NCBI GenBank assembly: GCA_905215115.1
Contig: CAJMOP010000055.1
Span: 1 to 12,305, forward strand
Direction of reading: 5' to 3'
Source: an uncultured bacterium
GTDB taxonomy: Bacteria; Actinomycetota; Coriobacteriia; Coriobacteriales; Coriobacteriaceae
Length of the DNA: 12,305 bases
Part shown: piece after piece, positions 1 through 5,923 of the stretch
How the letters are laid out: every line of letters starts with the position of its first letter
Numbering within the stretch: the first letter of the stretch is position 1
Notes under the pieces: model-generated
Told to the model about the DNA's origin: nothing
Seen by the model: only the letters and a program-made list of their open reading frames with translations
Database searches by the model: none
Translations under genes and position numbers: made by a program

Positions 1-143
1 TTAATGGATGGAAACGGATGTTCTATCGGGACACACATTTTGTCCTATAAGCCCCTTTTTTATTTGAGAGCTTATATGAGGCGTGGTGGCGTCGTTCCGT
101 AGGTCGGATTTGCCGGGCGCGCCACGTCCTGTGAGTGCGTCTG
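1..143. other. Intergenic left edge, no gene seen
   Basis: No convincing gene lies here. Two short inverted repeats are visible: GGACA (30-34) with TGTCC (41-45), and TATAAGC (46-52) with GCTTATA (70-76) around an A/T-rich loop. Either could belong to a terminator for the fructokinase gene that ends at 144, or for a gene left of the window. Neither hairpin has a clear T-run directly after its stem, so I make no terminator call. Confidence 0.4.
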
Positions 144-1034
144 CTACTGAAGCGCCTGTGCGCCCAGGGCCAGGCAGCCCATAATGCCCTGCTTGCCCTC
201 GAGGCTGTTGTTGACGATGTAGGTATCGATGTCGTTGACCTCGGGCGTGACGATATAGCCGTTGAGCATCTCGGCGCACTTCTTGCGCGCAAGCGGCACG
301 ATGGGGGTGTGGTCGGCCACGCCGCCGCCGACGATGATCTTCTGTGGGGCATAGCACAGCGTGTAGGTCATGAGCGCCTGTGCCAGATAGCCGGCGAGCA
401 GGTCCATGGCCTCCGAGTCATCGGCCATGTCTCCGGCGCTCTTGCCATCCCAGCGCTTTCTAACGCCGGGGCCGGCGATGAGGCCCTCGAGGCAGTTGTC
501 ATGGAAGGGGCAGGCGCTGTGCTCGCCAATGGTGTCGCGCGGGTCGCGCGTGACCAGGATGTGGCCGGCCTCGGGATGCATCATGCCGTGCACGAGCTTA
601 CCGCCCGAGAGCACGCCAGCGCCCACGCCGGTACCGATGGTCAGATACACCACGTCAGTGAGGCCCTGGGCGCAACCAAAGGTGACCTCGCCCAGGCAGG
701 CGACGTTGACGTCGGTGTCGTAGCCGCAGGGAATATTGAGCTCGTTTTGGATGGTGCCCAGCAGGTCGAAGTAGCGCCATGCCGTTTTGGGCGTCTCCAG
801 GATCTTGCCGTATTGGGGCGAGGCAGGGTTGACTGCGGTGGGGCCAAAGGCGCCGATGCCCAGCGCGGCGATGCCCTTGTCGGCAAACCATGCGTTGACG
901 GCCTCGACGGTCTCCTGCGGGGTCGTGGTCGCGATCTGCTCACGCTTCAGGACCGTACCGTCTGCATAGCCCGTGGCGCAGACCATCTTGGTGCCGCCGG
1001 CCTCGAGCGCTCCGATAAGCTGCTGCTCCGCCAT
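144..1034 (-). CDS. ROK-family fructokinase
   Basis: A 296-residue sugar kinase that most likely phosphorylates fructose to fructose 6-phosphate with ATP in the cytoplasm. The N-terminal phosphate-binding loop EAGGTK is at residues 11-16, and the likely catalytic base is Asp108 in GYDTDVN. A second glycine-rich ATP-site motif, TIGTGVGAG, is at 132-140. The ROK zinc site is complete: His158 (EAGH), then Cys175, His178 and Cys181 in a CxxHxxC cluster. Length and motifs fit the ScrK/GmuE-like fructokinase branch of the family. The start is supported by AGAGGA about 6 bases before the ATG. The gene stands alone: the upstream aminotransferase ends in a terminator and a possible -10 lies at 1073-1078. 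No sugar transporter or hydrolase is in view, so fructose is inferred from the family and another hexose or mannose is possible. Confidence 0.88.
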   Translation of the reverse strand: MAEQQLIGALEAGGTKMVCATGYADGTVLKREQIATTTPQETVEAVNAWFADKGIAALGIGAFGPTAVNPASPQYGKILETPKTAWRYFDLLGTIQNELNIPCGYDTDVNVACLGEVTFGCAQGLTDVVYLTIGTGVGAGVLSGGKLVHGMMHPEAGHILVTRDPRDTIGEHSACPFHDNCLEGLIAGPGVRKRWDGKSAGDMADDSEAMDLLAGYLAQALMTYTLCYAPQKIIVGGGVADHTPIVPLARKKCAEMLNGYIVTPEVNDIDTYIVNNSLEGKQGIMGCLALGAQALQ

Positions 1035-1072
1035 AGTGTTCCTCTTTCTGGGACGAGTTGCTCCTTCTCTAA

Positions 1073-1078
1073 AGTATA
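1073..1078 (-). promoter_or_regulatory. Possible -10 box of the fructokinase gene
   Basis: On the minus strand this reads TATACT, five of six matches to the sigma-A -10 consensus, about 39 bases before the fructokinase start codon and just after the aminotransferase terminator. I see no good -35 hexamer at the usual spacing, so this is a weak call resting on position and the -10 alone. Confidence 0.35.
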
Positions 1079-1110
1079 GCGCTCTAAAAAATAAATGAGG
1101 TCGCTATAAA

Positions 1111-1148
1111 AAGAAACCTCGTGACCCAACGGGTTCGCGAGGTTTCTT
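1111..1148 (-). terminator. Intrinsic terminator of the aminotransferase gene
   Basis: A perfect 11-bp stem (AAGAAACCTCG at 1111-1121 with CGAGGTTTCTT at 1138-1148) encloses a smaller ACCC/GGGT stem. On the minus strand the stem runs into TTTCTTTTTATAG, the expected U-rich tail. It lies 26 bases after the aminotransferase stop codon and separates that gene from the fructokinase. Confidence 0.85.
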
Positions 1149-1174
1149 TAGTGCCTTTAGTTACTGGGTCGTCC

Positions 1175-2356
1175 TTACCCGCGCGGCTCGATTTTATCAC
1201 GCAGAGACTTGAGGTTCTCCAGCGCCGCGTTGAGCGTCTCGTCACGCTTGGCAAAGTGGAAGCGGATGAGGTGGTTGACGGGCTCGCGGAAGAAGCTCGA
1301 GCCGGGCACGGCGCCCACACCCACTTTAGACGCGAGGTCCTCGCAGAAGTCGAGGTCGCTGTCATAGCCAAACTCCGAGATATCCATCATTACGTAGTAG
1401 GCGCCTTGCGGCACGTTATGCTCAAGACCGATGCTGTCGAGTCCCTGGCAGAACAGGTCGCGTTTGGCGGTATAGAGGTCAAGGACCTCCTGGTAATAGC
1501 TGTCGTCGAAGTTGAGGGCGGTGACGACGGCTTCCTGCAGGGGAGCGGCGGCGCCTACGGTGAGGAAGTCGTGGACCTTCTTGATGCGCTCGGTGATCTG
1601 GGCTGGGGCAATGGTGTAGCCCAGACGCCAGCCGGTGATGGAGTAGGTCTTGGACAGCGAGCTGCAGCTGATGGTGCGCTCGAACATGCCGGGCAGCGTG
1701 GCCATATAGACATGCTCGTGGGGCGCGTAGACGATGTGCTCGTAGACTTCGTCGGTAATGCAGTAGGCGTCGTACTTTTTGCACAGGTCGGCGATAAAGG
1801 TGAGCTCCTCGCGGGTAAAGACCTTGCCGCAGGGGTTGGACGGGTTGCATAGGACAATCGCCTTGGGATCGTTGTCGCGGAAGGCCGCCTCGAGGATCCC
1901 ACGGTCGAAGTCAAAGGTGGGCGGGTTGAGCGGCACGTAGATGGGCTCCGCACCCGAAAGGATCGTGTCGGCGCCGTAGTTCTCGTAGAACGGCGAGAAG
2001 ATGACGACCTTGTCGCCGGGGTTTGTGACCGTCATCATGGCGGCCATCATAGCCTCGGTGGAGCCGCAGGTGACCACGATGTTCTCGATGGGGTTGATCG
2101 GCATGCCCATAAAGTTCTCCTGCTTGGCGGCAAGCGCCTCGCGCATGGCCTGGGAGCCCCAGGTGATGGAGTACTGGTGGTAGAGCGGCTTGGGGTCGGT
2201 GGCGATGGTGCTGAGGCTATTGAGCAGCTGCGCCGGGGGATCAAAGTCGGGGAAGCCCTGTGACAGGTTGACGGCGCCATACTTGTTGGAGATGCGCGTC
2301 ATGCGGCGGATGACCGAATCGGTAAACGTTGCCGTGCGGTTGGAGAGTTCTTTCAT
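1175..2356 (-). CDS. Class I/II PLP-dependent aminotransferase
   Basis: A 393-residue cytosolic fold-type I aminotransferase, of the group that includes aspartate, aromatic amino acid and methionine transaminases. Conserved marks in order: GAVNLSQGFPDF at 27-38; NPSNPCGK at 171-178, including the Asn that contacts PLP; ITDEVY with Asp202, which pairs with the pyridine nitrogen; SLSKTYSITGWRLGY at 233-247 with the Schiff-base Lys236; and IRFHFAK with substrate-carboxylate Arg365. I chose the start at 2356 rather than the upstream in-frame ATG at 2374 because AAAGGA lies five bases before it, while the upstream ATG has no close ribosome-binding site and only adds MLERTG. The gene is monocistronic, bounded by a terminator and the divergent tRNA cluster. 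Substrate specificity cannot be read from sequence: the SQGFPDF opening resembles the MetC/YbdL-like and kynurenine-aminotransferase-like groups. Confidence 0.9.
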   Translation of the reverse strand: MKELSNRTATFTDSVIRRMTRISNKYGAVNLSQGFPDFDPPAQLLNSLSTIATDPKPLYHQYSITWGSQAMREALAAKQENFMGMPINPIENIVVTCGSTEAMMAAMMTVTNPGDKVVIFSPFYENYGADTILSGAEPIYVPLNPPTFDFDRGILEAAFRDNDPKAIVLCNPSNPCGKVFTREELTFIADLCKKYDAYCITDEVYEHIVYAPHEHVYMATLPGMFERTISCSSLSKTYSITGWRLGYTIAPAQITERIKKVHDFLTVGAAAPLQEAVVTALNFDDSYYQEVLDLYTAKRDLFCQGLDSIGLEHNVPQGAYYVMMDISEFGYDSDLDFCEDLASKVGVGAVPGSSFFREPVNHLIRFHFAKRDETLNAALENLKSLRDKIEPRG

Positions 2357-2466
2357 GCCGGTCCTTTCGAGCATTTGCAGTGGGGCAAGTTTACTCCTAT
2401 GAAACCGGTGGGAAATGCTCGAAATGGTCTCGAAAAACTCTTTTCAAAATTCTTGAAAATTGGGGC

Positions 2467-2495
2467 TTGCATCGCGTGGCGTTCCTTGCAATAAT
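2467..2495 (+). promoter_or_regulatory. Likely promoter of the tRNA cluster
   Basis: TTGCAT (2467-2472) and AATAAT (2490-2495) are separated by 17 bases. The -10 matches five of six consensus positions and the -35 only three, starting TTG. Transcription would begin near 2502, about 20 bases before tRNA-His, which suits a tRNA operon. The aminotransferase reads away on the other strand, so this 166-bp gap holds both promoters. Confidence 0.5.
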
Positions 2496-2522
2496 AGTCG
2501 AGCGCGAAGCGCACAGGACACG

Positions 2523-2599
2523 GTGGGTGTAGCTCAGTTGGCTAGAGCGACGGGTTGTGGTCCCGTAGGTCGAGGGTTCGAGTCCCTTTACCCACCCCA
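2523..2599 (+). tRNA. tRNA-His (anticodon GTG)
   Basis: A full cloverleaf can be folded: acceptor GTGGGTG (2523-2529) with TACCCAC (2589-2595), D-stem GCTC/GAGC, anticodon stem ACGGG/CCCGT with GTG at 2557-2559, and a T-arm with TTCGAGT loop. The base before it, G2522, faces the discriminator C2596, the G-1:C73 pair that marks histidine tRNA. CCA is encoded at 2597-2599. Confidence 0.97.
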
Positions 2600-2621
2600 G
2601 TTCTTGCTTCGTGTTGATATC

Positions 2622-2697
2622 GGGTCGTTAGCTCAGTTGGTAGAGCAGGGGACTCTTAATCCCAAGGTCCAGGGTTCGACCCCCTGACGGCCCACCA
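2622..2697 (+). tRNA. tRNA-Lys (anticodon CTT), copy 1
   Basis: The cloverleaf has acceptor GGGTCGT (2622-2628) with ACGGCCC (2687-2693), one wobble pair, D-arm GCTC/GAGC, anticodon loop CTCTTAA with CTT at 2655-2657, T-stem CAGGG/CCCTG with TTCGACC loop, and discriminator A2694. CCA is encoded at 2695-2697. It follows tRNA-His by 22 bases and is surely co-transcribed. Confidence 0.97.
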
Positions 2698-2710
2698 CAC
2701 GATATCTCCT

Positions 2711-2736
2711 CTAAAGTCCGCCACCACGGACTTTAG
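2711..2736 (+). other. Hairpin between the two tRNA-Lys genes
   Basis: A perfect 10-bp inverted repeat, CTAAAGTCCG (2711-2720) and CGGACTTTAG (2727-2736), with a six-base CCACCA loop. It is followed by CTTT and then at once by the next tRNA, so there is no real U-tract. It may be a processing or spacer hairpin in the tRNA precursor, or a weak attenuator lowering expression of the second tRNA-Lys. Confidence 0.6.
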
Positions 2737-2740
2737 CTTT

Positions 2741-2816
2741 GGGTCGTTAGCTCAGTTGGTAGAGCAGGGGACTCTTAATCCCAAGGTCCAGGGTTCGACC
2801 CCCTGACGGCCCACCC
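2741..2816 (+). tRNA. tRNA-Lys (anticodon CTT), copy 2, CCA not encoded
   Basis: It is identical to copy 1 over the first 75 bases, with CTT at 2774-2776 and discriminator A2813. The next three bases are CCC rather than CCA, so the 3' end must be finished by tRNA nucleotidyltransferase, probably after trimming back to 2813 or 2815. A terminator starts about ten bases downstream. The near-perfect identity of the two copies points to a recent tandem duplication or gene conversion. Confidence 0.95.
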
Positions 2817-2826
2817 AAAGTATGTT

Positions 2827-2857
2827 AAAGCGACTGGCTTAGGCTGGTCGCTTTTTT
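2827..2857 (+). terminator. Terminator of the tRNA cluster
   Basis: AAAGCGAC (2827-2834) pairs with GTCGCTTT (2847-2854), and a run of six T residues spans 2852-2857. It is the first good intrinsic terminator after the tRNA genes. Confidence 0.88.
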
Positions 2858-2902
2858 GTTGACCTCGCATGGGGTCGAACCCGTCGGGGCGCGAAGCTGA
2901 GG

Positions 2903-2972
2903 AAATGCGTAAGCATTTACCAGCGCAGCGCGCAAGGCGCAAAGCGCCGAAGCGGCCGCCTGCAAAGCAGGC
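2903..2972 (+). repeat. Cluster of tiny perfect hairpins
   Basis: Three perfect short hairpins follow one another: AAATGC-GTAA-GCATTT (2903-2918, a GNRA-type loop), GGCGC-AAA-GCGCC (2936-2948) and GCCTGC-AAA-GCAGGC (2958-2972). Less perfect GCGC-rich ones lie around them, and a related GCGC-GAA-GCGC hairpin sits before tRNA-His at about 2502-2512. This resembles a REP-like intergenic repeat. Copy number elsewhere cannot be judged from this window. Confidence 0.5.
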
Positions 2973-3003
2973 TGACCCCCTGACGGCCCACCCAAAGATG
3001 ATT

Positions 3004-3035
3004 AAGACGGTCAGCGAAGGTTGGCCGTCTTTTTT
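3004..3035 (+). terminator. Second terminator-type hairpin after the tRNA fragment
   Basis: AAGACGGTC (3004-3012) pairs with GGCCGTCTT (3023-3031) through nine pairs including one G-T wobble, followed by a T-run to 3035. It is oriented for plus-strand transcripts and backs up the tRNA terminator at 2827-2857. It may also stop dinD transcripts from the other strand, though that side has only a poor U-tract. Confidence 0.75.
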
Positions 3036-3078
3036 ATTAACCTCGCATGGGGCCGAACCCGAAAGGGCACAGCCGCTT

Positions 3079-3939
3079 TCACAGATCGAGTCTACCCTGG
3101 GGATCAGTAAAACCGTCAGTACCTTCCTTGAGTTTCTTCTCGTCTGCCTTCACGCGACGCTCGAGCTTTTTTGTATCCTCGGCAGGTGGTAGGTTCTCGG
3201 GGACAATTCCGCGGTCGATGAGGCTGCCACGCACGCTTGTGTTGTTCTCGACGTGCTCTTGCTTGATCTGGTCCAGACCGTACAGGTCGTGTTCCTCGGC
3301 GTTGAAGGCCGTCATCGAGTTCGTAAGGTCCTTTGCTTTGATGAGAACATCGGCTGGCCTGTCCGCCAATGCCACGCTCTTGGGTATGCCGAGCTGCTGC
3401 TTCATTTCCGCCGTGCTTCTGCCGCCGAATAACGCTTCGTCGCCCTTCGACTTGATGATCGCGAATCCTTTGGAGTCCACGCCGCGTTTGAACGCAATAC
3501 CCGAGAGCTGTTTCTCTGAAGCGGATAGCGAGTGGCGCGCCTGTAAGCGCTGAATCTCTGCGAAGCGCTGCTCTATGAGCTCTTGGCGGCGCGTCTGCAC
3601 GGCAAAGTATGCCTGGGCGAGCGCGATCTCTGGCTTGTTTGAATCTCCGTTTTGGGCGATTAAATAGCATGCATAGCGCGTAAGCTTGTAGTCTTTAACC
3701 GCGCGAGCGGCGACACCGGCAGTTATCATTTTCGTGGTGTCACGAAAATGGGAATCAAATGGAGTTTTATTTGTTTCGCACGAGACTTTTGCCCTCTTAA
3801 CAACTTCGGCGAAGTTCTCCCATCGAGTGTATCCCATGGGTTCCATTAAATCGCGTGCGAGTCAATACTCAACGCCGTCTTCCACATTGGCGTAGCTATC
3901 AAGTTCGACACGCCACTTCTCGATATCTCTACTGTCCAT
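3079..3939 (-). pseudogene. dinD: dinD-like DNA-damage-inducible gene with an in-frame stop
   Basis: The reading frame resembles DinD. The family shares an N-terminal Bro-N-like part with a GYTxWxxF motif and a stretch reading LTRYACYLIAQNGD followed by YFAVQTRRQEL, both seen here. E. coli DinD is SOS-induced and inhibits RecA filaments. The natural start is the ATG at 3939, four bases after AGGAGG. Codon 26 is TGA (3862-3864) where the family context (GVEYW then ARDL) expects Trp, so a single G-to-A change in TGG explains it. Apart from that stop the frame is open for 286 codons, the usual family length, ending at 3079. A shorter product could restart at Met32 (3846), keeping GYTRWENF but losing the N-terminal strand. 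I see no SOS box upstream. The tRNA repeats next to it suggest a once-mobile region. Product identity is firm; loss of function is likely but unproven. Confidence 0.8.
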
Positions 3940-4022
3940 ATCTCCTCCTCGCTGATCTATTGTCTATGCGCGCTTTGCACGCTCTGTACTCAAAATAAGG
4001 ATACGCTGCCGTGCGGACACGA

Positions 4023-4058
4023 ATGGGCCCTGTGCCACTTCGAGGTCACGGGGCCCAT
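4023..4058 (-). terminator. Stem-loop after the flavoprotein gene, terminator-like
   Basis: A 12-bp stem with one wobble (4023-4034 with 4047-4058, ATGGGCCC at the base) starts nine bases after the flavoprotein stop codon. No T-run follows on the minus strand, so it may end transcripts inefficiently, stabilise the mRNA 3' end, or need help from Rho. Confidence 0.5.
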
Positions 4059-4067
4059 AGATATCGA

Positions 4068-5627
4068 TTAGTTGTGCTCTGCTCTAGATAGGTGTCCAGT
4101 TTTATTCGATCGATAGTGCGAACCCAGGCTTTCGGTCCGCTTGCGCATGGCTTTGACCATCTCCGTTGCCAGCTGATTCTGCGATTGCAGGCGGGCGAGG
4201 GCTGCGATCTCGCTGTCATTGGCATGCGGCTTGCTCAGCGCCGTTGCCTCGTCTTTCAGGCTTTCAAGCTGTTGCAGGGCCTTGGATAGACCTGCTTCGG
4301 TCCTGTCGATCATGCAATAGGTGCTCATCGTGTGCTTAAGGCTGTGTGTCAGGCGTTCGGCATCTGTTGTGGCAATGCCATACTGAGGGAGGGCGATATC
4401 CATCGGAGCGGCCGCCTCGGGAGCGTCCAGTGCCGCGTGAGCCGCTGAGACGCCCGCGATGCGCCCAAACACGATGCCGTTGGCGCTTGACAAGCCGCCG
4501 ATGCGGTCGGCGCCGTGCATGCCGCCTGTTGCCTCACCGCAGGCGTAGAGGCCCTCAACGCCCGTGTACGCGGTCATGTCGATCTTGATACCGCCGTTAG
4601 CGGCGTGGGCATACATCGCAACGCGCATCTCGTCGGTCGGGGCGATGCCGTGCTCGTCTTGCAGCCAGGTGGCAAAGGTCTGCACAAACTCTGGGACATC
4701 CTCGCGGGGGAAATCGTAGTGGAGCGCCAGGCCTTCGGCTCCCGCTTGGTCGATGGCTAGGTCGATAGCGCGAGAATCCAGACGCGAAGTGAAGGGACCA
4801 TATCCGGAGCGTTGCTCGAGCAGATCGTCGAGCTTATCGTCGGCGTTATCGACCGGCTGGTCGAACTTGACGTAGCGCCAGGTCTTCTCGTTAAAAACAA
4901 GGTTTCGCTTGGGCTCTATAAAGCCGGGCATCATCTGCATGAACTCTATATTAGTAAGGGACGCACCGTGCGCCAGCGCGATAGCCTGTGATGAGCTGAG
5001 CACGTCGGCGGAAGTGAGGCTGCGCTCGAACAGGCCACCCGTGCCGCCCGCAGCGATGATAGTGGCCTTGACTGCCATAGGCACGAGACGCTCGTTTGTC
5101 CGGTCGTAGAGCGTGGCGCCGACAATCTTTCCGTCCGTATCTTCAACAAGGTCGATAAGCTCATGGCGGGGGAGCAGGCGAATGCCGAGCGACTCGATCC
5201 GGGTCGTCAGAGCGTCCTCAAGGGGCTTGCGGGTGAGGCCGCGCCACATGCGCGTCTTGTGGTCAAAGCAGGGGATAAACTGCTTTTGCTGAGCGCTTTC
5301 GGCGCTTTGCGGACGCTGAAGCTCAACGCCCAAGTCTTGCTCGAGCCATTCAATTGCCTGGGGAATGCCGTGGACAAACGTCTGGACAAGCTCGGGGTCG
5401 GCGACGCCGCCACCAACGGTCTGGATGGTATCGATGAGGTCTTGTTCGTCGTCTTCGTTAACGGGTCCGATAAGCCCCAGGCCCCAGGTTCCGGGGAAGA
5501 AGCTCGATCCACTCATAGTCTTGCCGGCGCATGCCACAGTGACGGTTGCACCCGTGCGTGCCGCTTCGATGGCGGCGCAAAGGCCCGCAATGCCAGATCC
5601 AATTACCAGTACATCAGTCGATTCCAT
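4068..5627 (-). CDS. FAD-binding fumarate reductase / L-aspartate oxidase family flavoprotein
   Basis: A 519-residue soluble flavoprotein of the SdhA/FrdA/NadB superfamily. The Rossmann FAD motif GSGIAG is at residues 10-15. An AAGG stretch at 192-195 precedes the capping region. DSRAIDLAI (284-292) carries the family's proton-relay Arg, here Arg286. His341 in YAHAANGG matches the substrate-binding His region. GLYACGEATGGMHGADRIGG (359-378) is the signature C-terminal FAD/substrate segment with Arg375, and a SLGSHYR motif lies near the C-terminus. The start at 5627 has AAAGGA six bases upstream; an in-frame extension to 5684 has no ribosome-binding site and a basic, non-family sequence. No signal peptide, heme domain, FMN-attachment motif, sdhB or nadA/nadC is nearby, so it is an orphan. 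It could reduce fumarate or another enoate, or oxidise aspartate; sequence alone does not decide. Confidence 0.82.
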   Translation of the reverse strand: MESTDVLVIGSGIAGLCAAIEAARTGATVTVACAGKTMSGSSFFPGTWGLGLIGPVNEDDEQDLIDTIQTVGGGVADPELVQTFVHGIPQAIEWLEQDLGVELQRPQSAESAQQKQFIPCFDHKTRMWRGLTRKPLEDALTTRIESLGIRLLPRHELIDLVEDTDGKIVGATLYDRTNERLVPMAVKATIIAAGGTGGLFERSLTSADVLSSSQAIALAHGASLTNIEFMQMMPGFIEPKRNLVFNEKTWRYVKFDQPVDNADDKLDDLLEQRSGYGPFTSRLDSRAIDLAIDQAGAEGLALHYDFPREDVPEFVQTFATWLQDEHGIAPTDEMRVAMYAHAANGGIKIDMTAYTGVEGLYACGEATGGMHGADRIGGLSSANGIVFGRIAGVSAAHAALDAPEAAAPMDIALPQYGIATTDAERLTHSLKHTMSTYCMIDRTEAGLSKALQQLESLKDEATALSKPHANDSEIAALARLQSQNQLATEMVKAMRKRTESLGSHYRSNKTGHLSRAEHN

Positions 5628-5860
5628 CGGATTCCTTTCTCGTCTGGCGCATTGTCGCACGGGTGATCGGCAATGGGGCCGCAAAGACTCGGCAAATCGG
5701 TAAAGGGCACATATGGAAGGTGGGCGTCATGGGCGCGTGACGGTTCCGTCTCGCTGCAACCCATATTCCTCTGCAGCTGATATATCGGTAGTAGTTGGTC
5801 TTGCGACGGGGTAGCTAAAAGAGAGACACGTCCCAAATTAGCTACCCCTCTGGAAAAAAA
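5628..5860. promoter_or_regulatory. Flavoprotein upstream region with an 11-bp inverted repeat
   Basis: GGGGTAGCTAA (5808-5818) and TTAGCTACCCC (5838-5848) form a perfect inverted repeat with a 19-base spacer, about 180 bases before the flavoprotein start. Neither arm is followed by a T-run. Its heptamers GGGTAGC/GCTACCC are the same as those in the adjacent terminator. It could be an operator, a second RNA hairpin or a diverged terminator copy. I found no convincing promoter; the best -10 guess is GACAAT with an upstream TG, near 5660. Confidence 0.45.
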
Positions 5861-5888
5861 GAGCCGCTACCCGGGTGGGTAGCGGCTC
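5854..5888 (-). terminator. Intrinsic terminator of the scaffold-GGGtGRT operon
   Basis: A perfect 12-bp stem, GAGCCGCTACCC (5861-5872) with GGGTAGCGGCTC (5877-5888), has a four-base loop and is followed on the minus strand by seven T residues (A-run 5854-5860). It begins 35 bases after the GGGtGRT stop codon. Confidence 0.93.
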
Positions 5889-5923
5889 CAAAGCTCAACT
5901 ATTTGAGCATCGCGCGGGCGCGA

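Larger units (their letters stand above)
2862..3061 (+). repeat. Tandem duplication containing a tRNA-Lys 3' fragment
   Basis: Two blocks occur twice with the same order and spacing. A 24-mer from the T-arm and acceptor end of tRNA-Lys plus CCCAAAG is at 2797-2820 and exactly at 2974-2997 (offset 177). A 22-mer ACCTCGCATGGGG(T/C)CGAACCCG is at 2862-2883 and 3040-3061 (offset 178, one mismatch). Between them each copy has a terminator hairpin with a different stem sequence. The second tRNA piece has no acceptor 5' half, D-arm or anticodon arm and cannot be a tRNA. The interval 2884-2973 contains several small hairpins. I see no reading frame here that looks like a real protein. Confidence 0.75.

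Noticed and set aside
1..357. 118-codon minus-strand frame at the left edge
   Set aside because: Most of it overlaps the fructokinase in another frame and the remainder is low-complexity; it is a shadow frame.
2974..2997. Third tRNA-Lys gene
   Set aside because: Only the T-arm/acceptor 3' part is present; the 5' acceptor, D-arm and anticodon arm are missing.
2862..3061. CRISPR array
   Set aside because: Only two copies of each repeat exist, at 177-178 bp spacing, with no regular spacers and no cas genes.
2869..3192. 107-codon plus-strand frame starting at the repeated GCATGGGG block
   Set aside because: It runs through the hairpin array, the tRNA fragment, a terminator and the dinD 3' end, has no ribosome-binding site, and shows a basic low-information sequence.
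3079..3939. Intact prophage or integrative element around dinD
   Set aside because: No integrase, capsid, replication or transfer gene is visible between the tRNA cluster and the flavoprotein gene; only a scar-like repeat remains.
3940..4020. SOS (LexA) box upstream of dinD
   Set aside because: I looked for GAAC-N4-GTTC or CGAAC-type palindromes in the leader and found none; a match score would need a computed matrix.
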